Shown here piece by piece: positions 54,890-63,878 of a stretch of DNA of 64,000 nt. A program made the position numbers and the translations under genes. The notes under the pieces are model-generated. The model did no database searches. It saw nothing but the letters and a program-made list of their open reading frames with translations, and was not told where the DNA came from. Each line of letters begins with the position of its first letter. Within the stretch, counting starts at the first letter, position 1. Source of the stretch: Glaciecola siphonariae (lineage in GTDB: Bacteria > Pseudomonadota > Gammaproteobacteria > Enterobacterales > Alteromonadaceae); the NCBI RefSeq assembly GCF_042652645.1, contig NZ_JBHSGU010000002.1:2046001-2110000 (forward strand), in the 5' to 3' direction.

Positions 54890-55635
54890 CCTGCGCTTGC
54901 GTATTTTCGCTCAAAAGGCGTTATTGCGTTTTTAACGTCGTTTAGTTTAAGCTCCGCCACCTGCATTACCGCATCATACTGCGCCGCTGCTAGCTGAAAC
55001 TCATCTACATAAACCTTCCAATTCGAGCGCACCTCTATGTTGCTAGATACGCGCATAACATCTTTAAAAACGGCGCTTGCGTGCCAGCGTTTGCCGACTT
55101 GCGTCTTTTTTGGGTAAGGGTTGGGATACAGGATGTATTGCTTGGCGACATACCATTTTCGCATGCTGCCTTGTTGTGCGTTGCTCGATGATTTAAGCGC
55201 ATGTTCTTCAGTAAAGTCTGCCAGCAAACGCCAAAAGTCATTTAAGTCAGCCTGAAGAACAAGGTAATTGTTGAGCTCTCGCGATAATTGTTCTTTTGAA
55301 TGTACAGACGACTTTTGTTTTACGTCGCCAGTAATTTCGCTCACGTAATGTTGATGTTTGTTGAGGCGCGCTTCAGACTTGTCGATTCCAATGACTCTGG
55401 CATTCGGATACCGCTTTGCCAGATGCAAGGTACTCTCCCCTACGCCGCAGCAAGCATCAATAATCACCGCACGATCCCAGTCGCTTAGCCATTTTAAGGC
55501 GTAGTCAAATGCACGCTGGGTATGCTCAGCGATAGGCCTTTGTGAATGATGATGTTGATGCCGCTTTACCAAAGCAAGCAAGTCATCGTGCACAGTAGTT
55601 TGCGCACTGACGACCGGTTTTGGCGCTTGAAACAC
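54850..55635 (-). CDS. TrmB-like SAM-dependent methyltransferase
   Basis: A 261-residue class I methyltransferase. The SAM loop is IDACCGVGESTLHLA; RVIGIDKSEARLNKH and YILYPNPYPKK correspond to the TrmB regions that place the tRNA G46 substrate. The main trmB of the cell need not be this one, since the sequence is diverged (PNPYPKK where TrmB has PDPW-KK). The GTG start stands directly after the TAA of the upstream ABC permease gene, so it is translated by coupling. Confidence 0.8.
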   Translation of the reverse strand: MFQAPKPVVSAQTTVHDDLLALVKRHQHHHSQRPIAEHTQRAFDYALKWLSDWDRAVIIDACCGVGESTLHLAKRYPNARVIGIDKSEARLNKHQHYVSEITGDVKQKSSVHSKEQLSRELNNYLVLQADLNDFWRLLADFTEEHALKSSSNAQQGSMRKWYVAKQYILYPNPYPKKTQVGKRWHASAVFKDVMRVSSNIEVRSNWKVYVDEFQLAAAQYDAVMQVAELKLNDVKNAITPFERKYASAGQALWIGYTLGDG

Positions 55636-56406
55636 TTAGCTTCGAATCCCTATACCCTTCTTCAATAGGCGGTAGGCAACAGCGAACAACACAACATTAA
55701 AGCCAATCAATAAAGCCAAAGATATTAGGTAATTGACGTCTGACACACCTAAAAACCCATAGCGGAAGCCGTTAACCATATACACAATAGGATTGGCTTG
55801 GGAAACAATCTGCCAGAAGTCAGGTAATAAAGTAAGCGAATAAAACACACCGCCTAGATATGTTAATGGCGTCAACACAAACGTAGGAATAACGCTAATA
55901 TCATCGAACGACTTAGCATATATGCCATTGATCAAACCTGCTGTAGCAAAGAGAGTAGAGGTCAGAATTAAGGTAATGACGATCACGAGAAAATTATGAA
56001 TTTGCACGTCAACAAAAAACATAGACACAACGGTTACAATCACGCCGATTATCATTGCTCTGGCAACACCGCCCCCAACAAAACCCATAATCACCACCCA
56101 AGTGGGCACCGGTGCAACGAGCAACTCTTCAACATTACGCTGGAACTTAGCGCTAAAAAATGACGACGACACATTAGAGTAGGAGTTGGTAATAATCGAC
56201 ATCATAATGAGCCCGGGCACAATAAATTCCATGTAGGAGAATCCACCCATATCGCCAATACGCTTACCAATTAAGTTACCGAAAATAACAAAATACAAAG
56301 ACATTGTGATAGCCGGCGGCACAAGCGTTTGCACCCAAATGCGCAAAAAGCGCGTGCACTCTTTAATCCAAATCGTTTTTAAGGCTATAAAATTACGCGA
56401 ACTCAT
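55636..56406 (-). CDS. yadH: ABC-2 type permease (YadH-like)
   Basis: An inner-membrane permease of 256 residues with six helices, ABC-2 type. It resembles YadH (SYMEFIVPGLIMMSIITNSYSNVSSSF; FDDISVIPTFVLTPLTYLGGVFYS). The substrate is unknown. It overlaps the ATPase gene by four bases and is followed at once by the methyltransferase. Confidence 0.88.
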   Translation of the reverse strand: MSSRNFIALKTIWIKECTRFLRIWVQTLVPPAITMSLYFVIFGNLIGKRIGDMGGFSYMEFIVPGLIMMSIITNSYSNVSSSFFSAKFQRNVEELLVAPVPTWVVIMGFVGGGVARAMIIGVIVTVVSMFFVDVQIHNFLVIVITLILTSTLFATAGLINGIYAKSFDDISVIPTFVLTPLTYLGGVFYSLTLLPDFWQIVSQANPIVYMVNGFRYGFLGVSDVNYLISLALLIGFNVVLFAVAYRLLKKGIGIRS

Positions 56407-57338
56407 GCTTTAGCCTCCGCTATTTTTGCTTTTCCTGACTCCATTAAACGCACAAATAACTCTTCCAGACGATTCGCTTTGTTGCGCATGCTCATTACCT
56501 TAACGTCGTGCTTGGAGAAATGCTCAAAGAGTGGATTCAGGCCAGTTTCTTTGGGCACGTCCACCTCTAAGGTTTGTTCGTCTATCGCGCGAGTTTCAAA
56601 TTCTGGCACCTTTATCTGGCTGGCCCCATCGGCTAAATCAAATACAAAGGTCTCAACATTTAAGGTTGCCAAAAGCGCCTTCATACTCGTGTTTTCTACG
56701 ATAATACCTTTGTCGATAATGGCAATATTCCGACAAAGCATTTCAGCCTCTTCCAAATAATGCGTCGTTAAGATTATCGTAATACCTTGCTGATTGATTT
56801 CTTTTAAAAATGCCCACATAGAGCGGCGAACTTCAATATCAACACCCGCGGTGGGCTCGTCCAAAATTAGCATTTTGGGTTCGTGCATCAACGCGCGCGC
56901 AATCATCAATCTGCGTTTCATACCGCCCGAAAGCTCGCGTGCACTAGCGTTGCGCTTATCCCAAAGTTCGAGCTGTTTTAAGTATTTTTCAGCGCGCGTT
57001 TTCGCAACATCTCGTGGTACGCCATAATAACCAGCTTGATTAACCACAATCTGCATAAGTGTTTCGAATTGATTAAAATTAAACTCTTGAGGCACCAAGC
57101 CGATGCATGATTTTGCCTCAACCTCATCTTTTACAGAGTCAAAACCAAAGACCTTAACACTGCCTACAGATTTATTGACCAGCGAACAGATGATGCCAAT
57201 GGTTGTAGACTTGCCCGCACCATTTGGCCCAAGCAAAGCAAAAAAGTCGCCTTGATCAACTGTTAAGTCAATGCCTTTTAGCGCGGTAACGCCGCCGGCA
57301 TACGTTTTTTCAAGCCCTTTAATGTCGAGTGCTTTCAT
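56403..57338 (-). CDS. yadG: ABC exporter ATPase (YadG-like)
   Basis: A 311-residue ATPase: Walker A GPNGAGKSTTIG, signature LSGGMKRRLMIARAL, Walker B MLILDEPTAGVD, and a C-terminal extension of about 80 residues. It powers the YadH-like permease; four-base overlap. It starts at ATG 57338. Confidence 0.9.
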   Translation of the reverse strand: MKALDIKGLEKTYAGGVTALKGIDLTVDQGDFFALLGPNGAGKSTTIGIICSLVNKSVGSVKVFGFDSVKDEVEAKSCIGLVPQEFNFNQFETLMQIVVNQAGYYGVPRDVAKTRAEKYLKQLELWDKRNASARELSGGMKRRLMIARALMHEPKMLILDEPTAGVDIEVRRSMWAFLKEINQQGITIILTTHYLEEAEMLCRNIAIIDKGIIVENTSMKALLATLNVETFVFDLADGASQIKVPEFETRAIDEQTLEVDVPKETGLNPLFEHFSKHDVKVMSMRNKANRLEELFVRLMESGKAKIAEAKA

Positions 57339-57442
57339 GCGTATCTCTTTTTAGATAAATCTTAGATGGAAAATATGGAGGTTCAGTGCAATGTGTAAAC
57401 TGAAGTGCGAAGTATACCATTTACCTCAAATAGCGCATATAA

Positions 57443-57955
57443 CTATTGGCTATGTAGCATGCGCTCTTGCGTGCGCAAAAAAGTCTGCTGAATAATATAT
57501 GCGTCGGCACTGGCACGATGTCGTGCTAAGCCACAATCTTGGGCGACAGCGCGTTTTTCGTCGTCCCATATCGCCATTTGAGGCTCGCTTAGCACCATTT
57601 CTAGGGATGAAATACTAAATAGCATCGGTACAGCAGCTTGTGCAAACAGTTTTACAAGCCATGGATGGTCAACCACCCAGCCATCAGAATAAAGGGTTAG
57701 TCCTTGAACTAACTCGTTCAATTCAAGGCACACGGCAACTGGCTCCTCTCCATAATCAATCAAACTTTGATATGAAATACCATGGATTTGCTCGGCCTTC
57801 GCATCCCAAAACTGCCAATGAGCAAAAGGCTTAATAAGCTTACAAAAACGCGTGCCATCAGCTAACACTACACCCACCTCAATGGGGTAGCTATGCGCGC
57901 CAAAACCGCTGGCCTCAACGTCAATAATAGCGGGAGTTGCTTTACTAGTAATAAT
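57443..57955 (-). CDS. DnaQ-fold 3'-5' exonuclease, unusual start
   Basis: A small DEDDh exonuclease-like protein. The first acidic motif (IIDVEASGFGAHSYPIE), a middle part (EQIHGIS) and the last motif (ARHRASADAYI) are present. The first standard start codon (GTG, 57877) lies after the DVE motif and would remove it. Upstream the frame runs without ATG, GTG, TTG or CTG to a stop at 57958; two ATT codons at 57955 and 57952 are the only plausible starts. RNase T-type or DNA-repair substrates are possible. Confidence 0.7.
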   Translation of the reverse strand: MITSKATPAIIDVEASGFGAHSYPIEVGVVLADGTRFCKLIKPFAHWQFWDAKAEQIHGISYQSLIDYGEEPVAVCLELNELVQGLTLYSDGWVVDHPWLVKLFAQAAVPMLFSISSLEMVLSEPQMAIWDDEKRAVAQDCGLARHRASADAYIIQQTFLRTQERMLHSQ

Positions 57956-58205
57956 TTAATGTGCTTTATTTTGTGACAATGTTTACAGTGTAGCGAGCTT
58001 TAGATAAGTTACCAGCAAAACCGTTAACGACGACCGATTTGAAGGTTAGCGAGAACTTTAAAAACTAGCTCAAACACAGTAGCAGCAACGTGCAATTAAA
58101 TTTACCATCTGTCATAGCGCAATTGCCTGTTGCTGATGCCACACACGCGTAATCTTGATATATTAATCAGGAATTTTAACTGCACTTGCAATAGAGTGAC
58201 TATCC

Positions 58206-58652
58206 ATGTCAGACGATAAATTTGTGGATCCGCGCCTACAAGCGCGTGAGGCACTGTTCCAACAGCTTCATCTCAGCACGTTTGAAACGATGGGCTACGC
58301 CCGTGCAATTCAGCAGCAGGTAGAGCAAAACGGTTTTGACATCGAGAGCGATAACGCTGATTTTTTGCAATTGTTGCGCGACTACGAAGTGACCAAAAAC
58401 TTATCAAAGTTGAGCGAATCGCATTTAGAGTCTCTTTGTGAACAAACTAATGCAATTATAAAGTCGAAGCGTTGTGCGAACGCAAATATCGCGCAGTTGT
58501 GTGCGGCAGCCACTAGTGCGCTTAATCATTGGCGTATCCTGTCGGAAATTCCTCTGGACTTACGCGATAAAGAGGAAGTTACAAAGGCGCTTAAGGACAA
58601 ATTTCAACAAAACATGAACACGTGGGAATATATTTTAGCTGACCTTGTTTAA
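58206..58652 (+). CDS. Hypothetical protein, 148 aa
   Basis: I do not recognise this soluble protein. It is mostly helical by composition, with no signal peptide, no membrane segment and no known catalytic motif; four Cys residues are spread in the middle part. The ATG has a weak ribosome site. Its last codons (TTAGCTGACCTTGTT, encoding LADLV) are the seed of the tandem repeats that follow. It is probably expressed, as the frame is clean and the codon use resembles the neighbours. Confidence 0.65.
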   Translation: MSDDKFVDPRLQAREALFQQLHLSTFETMGYARAIQQQVEQNGFDIESDNADFLQLLRDYEVTKNLSKLSESHLESLCEQTNAIIKSKRCANANIAQLCAAATSALNHWRILSEIPLDLRDKEEVTKALKDKFQQNMNTWEYILADLV

Positions 58653-58680
58653 GCGGCCTGCCTAGTCAGTCTTCTTTAGC

Positions 58681-58792
58681 TGACCTTGTTTAGCTGAGCT
58701 TGTGTAGATGACCTTGTTTAGCTGAGCTTGTGTAGATGACCTTGTTTAGCTGAGCTTGTGTAGATGACCTTGTTTAGCTGAGCTTCTGTAGA
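58681..58792. repeat. Four tandem 28-bp repeats (eight 14-bp half-units)
   Basis: Units begin at 58681, 58709, 58737 and 58765. Each unit is two related 14-mers, TGACCTTGTTTAGC and TGAGCTTGTGTAGA; only the last unit has one change. The first half repeats the 3' end of the upstream gene. Confidence 0.92.
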
Positions 58793-58964
58793 AGACTTAG
58801 TTGAAATGTCATTTCTTAGCCAGTACATCTTAACCTTTGACATTGCATTTGCTCTGAGGATTTGTACACATCTCTTTTATAATTGTGCGTACTCGCAGTG
58901 CTCCCCTTGCCCGCGCCCATAGCACATGCTACGTAAGCATTGTTAGCAAGTAATTAATCAAAAG

Positions 58965-58992
58965 AAAGCCCTGCTCGGTGCAGGGCTTTTTC
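58965..58992. terminator. Terminator before the DoxX gene end
   Basis: AAAGCCCTGC (58965-58974) pairs with GCAGGGCTTT (58980-58989), then T residues. It ends the plus-strand transcript and may also serve the DoxX gene. Confidence 0.75.
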
Positions 58993-59040
58993 GTGTAAGG
59001 GTAGTTGACTTATAACTAACTAGCTAACTTGCGTTAGCAC

Positions 59041-59514
59041 TTAAGCTAAGGCAGTCTGTTCAGGTGTGTTAACCCGCTTCGTATTAGCGATGGCGTTATC
59101 AAGTGAAAAGCGTCCGGCGCCCGACACGGCCAGCGAAGCTGAAATTGCCATTAAACTTAAGGCAAACGCATACCCATTATTAGCCATAAACAAACCGTTT
59201 GGTAAGTGCACCGTCACAATAGCTACCAGCATAGTAAGAGCCAAGGCGATAGCAGTAGGGCGTGTTAACAGGCCAGCAATTAACAGCAAGCCACCAAAGA
59301 ACTCAGCGCTACCGGCAAGCAAAGCCATTAAATATCCTGGCTCTAAGCCCAACGATGCCATGAACTGACCGGTGCCCTCTAGGCCATAACCACCAAACCA
59401 ACCAAACAGCTTTTGTGCACCGTAGGCGGCAAATGTGATGCCTGCAGAAATACGCAGCGCCAATGGTGCAAGAGATGTGTTTTGTACGAATACCTGTGAA
59501 AGTAATTTATTCAT
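59041..59514 (-). CDS. DoxX-family membrane protein
   Basis: A 157-residue protein with four helices. The family signature is RISAGITFAAYGAQKLFGWFGGYGL, followed by FMASLGLEPG. DoxX proteins are linked to redox or quinone metabolism, but the reaction is unknown for most. The ATG at 59514 follows GAGGAAAT; the open frame upstream is not part of the family. Confidence 0.88.
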   Translation of the reverse strand: MNKLLSQVFVQNTSLAPLALRISAGITFAAYGAQKLFGWFGGYGLEGTGQFMASLGLEPGYLMALLAGSAEFFGGLLLIAGLLTRPTAIALALTMLVAIVTVHLPNGLFMANNGYAFALSLMAISASLAVSGAGRFSLDNAIANTKRVNTPEQTALA

Positions 59515-59696
59515 GTTTATTTCCTCAATGTCTAATGTTGATGTTAAATGTTCAGTGCTTATTGCTAAGCGATGCAAACAATATACACCTACAAATTGAA
59601 ATAAAAATGGCAATAAATTCAGGATATCTTTCTATTTTTTAGAATAATAAAGCTGCAGAGGCTACTTTAAACTGCTTTGGGCCTGTATTGTCTCTT

Positions 59697-60764
59697 TTAG
59701 TCGCTTTTGCTCTTTTGCGACATGAGGCGCTTTTCTCGGCGCTTCCACATAACTTTTGCGAGTTTTTTCATACTTACCGTGGTGTCGTGCTCATCAACAA
59801 TTTCAACGCCAAGTAAGCTTTCTAATAAGTCTTCTAGCGTCAATATTCCTTCTAAGCCGCCGTACTCATCTACCACCAATAGCATGTGCACGCGCGAATT
59901 TAAAAAATGATCAAACGTTGCGGCCAGCGGCATATCGCCCAACAGTGTCACCATAGAGCTAACAAAGTCAGCAAGCTTTGCGTCGAGATTTCCGTTCGCC
60001 GCTGCGATCAGAATATCGGTGCGCAGCACATAACCACTTATATGCTCGCTTTCTGAATTTTCATAAATCGGGATACGAGAAAACGGGTTATTTTGATGAT
60101 GCTCAACAAATTCTGCCACCGTTACCTGATCTGATAGCGAAAACACAACAGTGCGGTGCGTCATTGCATCTTTTATTCTCAGCTCATGCAGACTTAACAG
60201 GTTTTGTAAGAAATTTGATTCTTGCTGAGCAAGTTGCCCTTCTTTACCCGATAGCTCAGCCATGGCTAATAATTCGCTTCTGCTTAAGCCTTTAAGAGGG
60301 CTTTCTTCGGTAAAACCGCTGGTGAGTTTTTGCGACATTTTTACAAACGGATAGAGCGCTAGTATCAGATATTTTAAAAAGTAGGCCGTTGCAGGAGCGA
60401 GGTGACGCCAAAATGTTGCGCCCAAGGTTTTCGGAATAATTTCTGAAAACACTAAAATCAACAGCGTCAAAACAGCAGAAATAATGCCTAAATAAGCATC
60501 GCCAAACACCTTTGCAGCTTGTGCGCCTGCGCCTGCGGCACCCATGGTATGCGCGATGGTATTGAGGGTTAAGATTGCTGATAAAGGCTTGTTGATATCA
60601 GCGGTTAAGCTTGCCAATAGCTTCCCGGAGGCTTTGCCGTCTTTTTCAAGTAGAGAAATATAGGCTTGAGACACACTGAGAATTACAGCCTCAGCAATCG
60701 AACACAAAAATGAAAAACCAAGCGCTATAAAAACGTAAATGAACAGCAAAACCATGCGCTGCAA
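59697..60764 (-). CDS. CNNM-type transporter/CBS protein
   Basis: A 355-residue inner-membrane protein: DUF21 (CNNM) with four helices at 1-150, then a CBS pair (DAMTHRTVVFSL; EYGGLEGILTLEDLLESLLG). The CorC_HlyC domain found at the C-terminus of longer relatives is missing. Members mediate magnesium or cobalt efflux. Confidence 0.88.
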   Translation of the reverse strand: MQRMVLLFIYVFIALGFSFLCSIAEAVILSVSQAYISLLEKDGKASGKLLASLTADINKPLSAILTLNTIAHTMGAAGAGAQAAKVFGDAYLGIISAVLTLLILVFSEIIPKTLGATFWRHLAPATAYFLKYLILALYPFVKMSQKLTSGFTEESPLKGLSRSELLAMAELSGKEGQLAQQESNFLQNLLSLHELRIKDAMTHRTVVFSLSDQVTVAEFVEHHQNNPFSRIPIYENSESEHISGYVLRTDILIAAANGNLDAKLADFVSSMVTLLGDMPLAATFDHFLNSRVHMLLVVDEYGGLEGILTLEDLLESLLGVEIVDEHDTTVSMKKLAKVMWKRREKRLMSQKSKSD

Positions 60765-60830
60765 AAACCTTTAGTTGTCAGTAGTCCTTAAGTGTAGCAC
60801 AGCACTAGCCTAGCGAAAGACTCGCTTTTG

Positions 60831-61019
60831 TTAGATTTTGGGCTTTCTAAGGTATAGATAGACAAATAAGCTAGCAAGCAGAGTCATGATGACCACCTCA
60901 GGACTCACATTGAGGTCGAGCTTTATATAAGATAAATCAATAAATTCAAACATTACCAAGCCGTATGTAACTGCTAGAGCAATAAAGAACACTCGAAACA
61001 AAAGACGAGAAAATTGCAC
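60831..61019 (-). CDS. Small two-helix membrane protein
   Basis: A 62-residue protein with two hydrophobic helices (LLFRVFFIALAVTYGLVMF and VVIMTLLASLFVYLYL) and a basic end (RKPKI). The GTG start has AAAGG upstream. I do not recognise a family. Confidence 0.6.
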   Translation of the reverse strand: MQFSRLLFRVFFIALAVTYGLVMFEFIDLSYIKLDLNVSPEVVIMTLLASLFVYLYLRKPKI

Positions 61020-61188
61020 ACTACTACCTTTATTATTACGCTAAGCTGACGCGACTTACCTGCTATTCTTGTGCGAGATTTATTGCGTCATTTTTTTGAC
61101 GGGTAAAGTCTGCGATAAGTTCATAAAAATTTCAAGAAATATTCATAGTCCTTGTGAAAACATTTGCTAAGCAAAAACGCTCTTGTCG

Positions 61189-61230
61189 ATTCATCTAGCT
61201 TAGGTGCCTCTGAGCTGGTCTTAGATGAAT
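61189..61230. promoter_or_regulatory. Inverted repeat upstream of the sugar ABC operon
   Basis: ATTCATCTA (61189-61197) and TAGATGAAT (61222-61230) form a nine-base dyad with a 24-base spacer. A separate near-palindrome, TTTGCTAAGCAAA, lies at 61163. Either could bind a sugar-operon repressor; none is in the window. Confidence 0.4.
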
Positions 61231-61318
61231 ATTTGCTAGTCTTTTAAACAATTTTATAATTTGCATAATTCTGCTGCGATGTTATTTTTTTGTAAACATA
61301 ATAAATGTATGGATACCT

Positions 61319-62296
61319 ATGAGTACTTTCGCGCGATTAATAACCCTTTTGATAGCCATTTCCTTTTTGAATGCTTGTTCAGATAAAGCAAGTACTAACC
61401 CAAGCACTGACACTCAAGAGCTGCCCAAAATTGGCTTAGTGATGAAATCTTTGGCCAACGAATTTTTTGTAAATATGGCTACGCAAGCCAAGAAACATCA
61501 ACAAGAGAATGCGTCGCGCTATTCGCTTTTAGTTAACGGTACCAAGAACGAGAGCGACTTGGCGCAGCAAGTCGCCTTAATTGACCAAATGATTGCGTCT
61601 GGCATGCAGGCTATCGTACTTGCGCCAGCAGACTCTAAAGCGGTGGTACCCGCCGTAGTGCGAGCGGTAAAGGCTGGTTTAATCGTTATTAATATCGACA
61701 ATCGATTAGACCAAGCGACCCTTAGCGAATACGGCGTAAGCGTTCCATTTGTTGGGCCAGATAATATGCAAGGCGCTTTTTTAGCCGCTGAATACGCAGC
61801 GCAAAAGCTCTCGGCAAACGACCAAGTAGTTGTGCTAGAGGGTATTCCCTCGGCAATTAACTCACAGCAACGCCGCGACGGATTTGTTAAGGCCATCGAA
61901 CAATATGGACTTAACATGGTGGCCCTGCAAAGCGCCGACTGGGAGCAAACCAAAGCCGCTCAAGTCGCATCGTCACTGCTTATTCAATACCCTGAGGTAA
62001 AGGCAATATTTGCTGCCAATGACAATATGGCTTTAGGCGCTCTGGCGGCGGTCAATCGGGCAAACCTCACTAGTGCGCCAATTATTGTTGGCTTTGACAA
62101 TATCCAAGCCCTTACTCCTCACATAGAAAGCGGCGATATTCTTGCGACAGTAGACCAATTCGGCGGCAAATTAGCCGTATTTGGTATCGAAAAGGCCCTT
62201 AGTGCCCTTAACGGCGATGCACTCGATGATGTAACGCAAACACCCTTATCACTGATCACAAAAGAAACAATAGATACAAAAGACACGATGGAATAA
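61319..62296 (+). CDS. Sugar ABC substrate-binding lipoprotein (RbsB-like)
   Basis: A 325-residue periplasmic-binding protein of the ribose/galactose group (KIGLVMKSLANEFFVNMA, VPFVGPDNMQGA, GFDNIQALTPHIESGDILATVDQ). The signal ends in LNAC, so it is predicted to be lipid-anchored, unlike the free RbsB of E. coli. The sugar is unknown. It is followed by the ATPase gene after seven bases. Confidence 0.87.
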   Translation: MSTFARLITLLIAISFLNACSDKASTNPSTDTQELPKIGLVMKSLANEFFVNMATQAKKHQQENASRYSLLVNGTKNESDLAQQVALIDQMIASGMQAIVLAPADSKAVVPAVVRAVKAGLIVINIDNRLDQATLSEYGVSVPFVGPDNMQGAFLAAEYAAQKLSANDQVVVLEGIPSAINSQQRRDGFVKAIEQYGLNMVALQSADWEQTKAAQVASSLLIQYPEVKAIFAANDNMALGALAAVNRANLTSAPIIVGFDNIQALTPHIESGDILATVDQFGGKLAVFGIEKALSALNGDALDDVTQTPLSLITKETIDTKDTME

Positions 62297-62303
62297 TCCT
62301 ATT

Positions 62304-63875
62304 TTGACTAAGTCCACGCCGCGCCTACAGATATCAAACTTGCACAAGTCGTATAATGTTCCGGTGCTTAAAGGGATTGCGTTTGATGTAAAACCCGGTG
62401 AGATTTTCGGCATTGTGGGTGAAAACGGTGCAGGTAAGTCGACTCTCATTAATATATTATGCGGTTTGGTAAACAAAAATAAAGGTAAGCTGTTTATAGA
62501 CGCCCAACCCTACTCACCTGCGTCGGTGAGCGATGCGATGACTCGTGGCGTTTCAGTTGCCCTACAAGAGCTCAGCCTGATTGACGATTTGAATATTGCC
62601 GAAAATATTTCGCTTCGTCGGCTTCCCCATAAAGCGTCGCTCATCAAAAAAGATGAACTTAACAGGCGTGCTCATGCATTACTTGAAAGCTTTGGTTTAA
62701 GTGAGCTTAATCTTACACAAAAAGTGGCGGACCTTTCATTGGCGCAAAAGCAGTTGGTTGAAATTTGCAAAGCGCTAAGCGAGCCAACCAAACTGCTTAT
62801 TCTCGATGAACCCACAGCTGCTCTGAGCTTGCAACAAAGTGATTTATTGCACGCCCACATGCACTCCCTTGCTAGCGCGGGGATGAGTATTATTTACGTT
62901 AGCCATCGGCTGTCAGATGTTCTCACTCATTGTACTCGTGTATCGGTATTACGAGACGGACAACTGGTGAACACCTGCCGCACTGAAGAAACCAGCACCG
63001 ACCAGCTAATAGAGTGGATGTCGAAAGGTGCACTGCATTTTGCAAAATCACTCAACCCGACCCAATCACTAAGTTCTGCACATCAGCGTAATGAGAGCGT
63101 GCTTATTGCTAAAAACCTTACAAGCCATGCACTGCCAGTGCCCATTAACCTTAGCCTTTTAAAAGGCGAGACACTAGGCATAGCAGGCCTCGCTGGCGCG
63201 GGACGCACGGAGTTACTTGAGGCCCTTTACGGACTCACGCCTTTGGCAAGTGGTCAGGTAATACGCCTGCACAATCAGCATGAGCAGACTATTGCGTCGA
63301 GCACGCGGGCGGTAGATTCAGGTATGGGCATGTTGTCAGAAGATAGAAAGCAGCAGGGTATTTTTGCCCAGCAGCCTCTACATTTTAATTGCGCGATTAG
63401 CGCTCTAGAGCGTGTGGCAAAACGAACATTTATTCAGCAAAAAACACTTAAGCAGATATGCGATAGTCTGTTTAATCGCTTGGCAATAAAGCATGATTCT
63501 CAAAATCAAGATATTGAAAGCTTGAGCGGCGGCAATCAACAAAAGGTGTTGTTAGCACGTTGGCTTTTTGCAAAAACAGAAGTTTTTTTGTTAGACGAGC
63601 CAACACGTGGCGTAGATGTGGCAACCAAAGCATTAATTTATGAAGAACTAAAAACGCTCACGCAAAACGGCGCCAGCTGCATAGTTGCCTCAAGCGAAAT
63701 AGAAGAACTTTTTACGCTTTGCGACCGCATTATTGTGATGAGTAACAAACAAATAGTCGGCCAGCTTACGCGCGACGAATTTGATATGGACAAAGTCCTG
63801 CAAATGGCATTTTCGAAAGTGGCTGATAGCTTCTCTTCAGCAGTAACCCCAAATATTTCAAATCAAGTGGAGTAA
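62304..63875 (+). CDS. Sugar ABC ATPase (RbsA/MglA-type)
   Basis: A 523-residue duplicated ATPase. First half: Walker A GENGAGKSTLIN, signature LSLAQKQLVEI, Walker B LLILDEPTAALS. Second half has the degenerate Walker A usual in RbsA (GLAGAGRTELLEALYG), then LSGGNQQKVLLARWL and VFLLDEPTRGVD. The start is TTG. It energises the permease whose gene begins three bases later. Confidence 0.92.
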   Translation: MTKSTPRLQISNLHKSYNVPVLKGIAFDVKPGEIFGIVGENGAGKSTLINILCGLVNKNKGKLFIDAQPYSPASVSDAMTRGVSVALQELSLIDDLNIAENISLRRLPHKASLIKKDELNRRAHALLESFGLSELNLTQKVADLSLAQKQLVEICKALSEPTKLLILDEPTAALSLQQSDLLHAHMHSLASAGMSIIYVSHRLSDVLTHCTRVSVLRDGQLVNTCRTEETSTDQLIEWMSKGALHFAKSLNPTQSLSSAHQRNESVLIAKNLTSHALPVPINLSLLKGETLGIAGLAGAGRTELLEALYGLTPLASGQVIRLHNQHEQTIASSTRAVDSGMGMLSEDRKQQGIFAQQPLHFNCAISALERVAKRTFIQQKTLKQICDSLFNRLAIKHDSQNQDIESLSGGNQQKVLLARWLFAKTEVFLLDEPTRGVDVATKALIYEELKTLTQNGASCIVASSEIEELFTLCDRIIVMSNKQIVGQLTRDEFDMDKVLQMAFSKVADSFSSAVTPNISNQVE

Positions 63876-63878
63876 AAC

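Larger units (their letters stand above)
58653..59040. other. Repeat-bearing intergenic region
   Basis: The 388 bases hold the 28-bp tandem repeats and one terminator; no gene is seen. Confidence 0.6.

Noticed and set aside
58681..58792. CRISPR array
   Set aside because: The units are directly adjacent with no variable spacers and no cas genes are near; these are plain tandem repeats.
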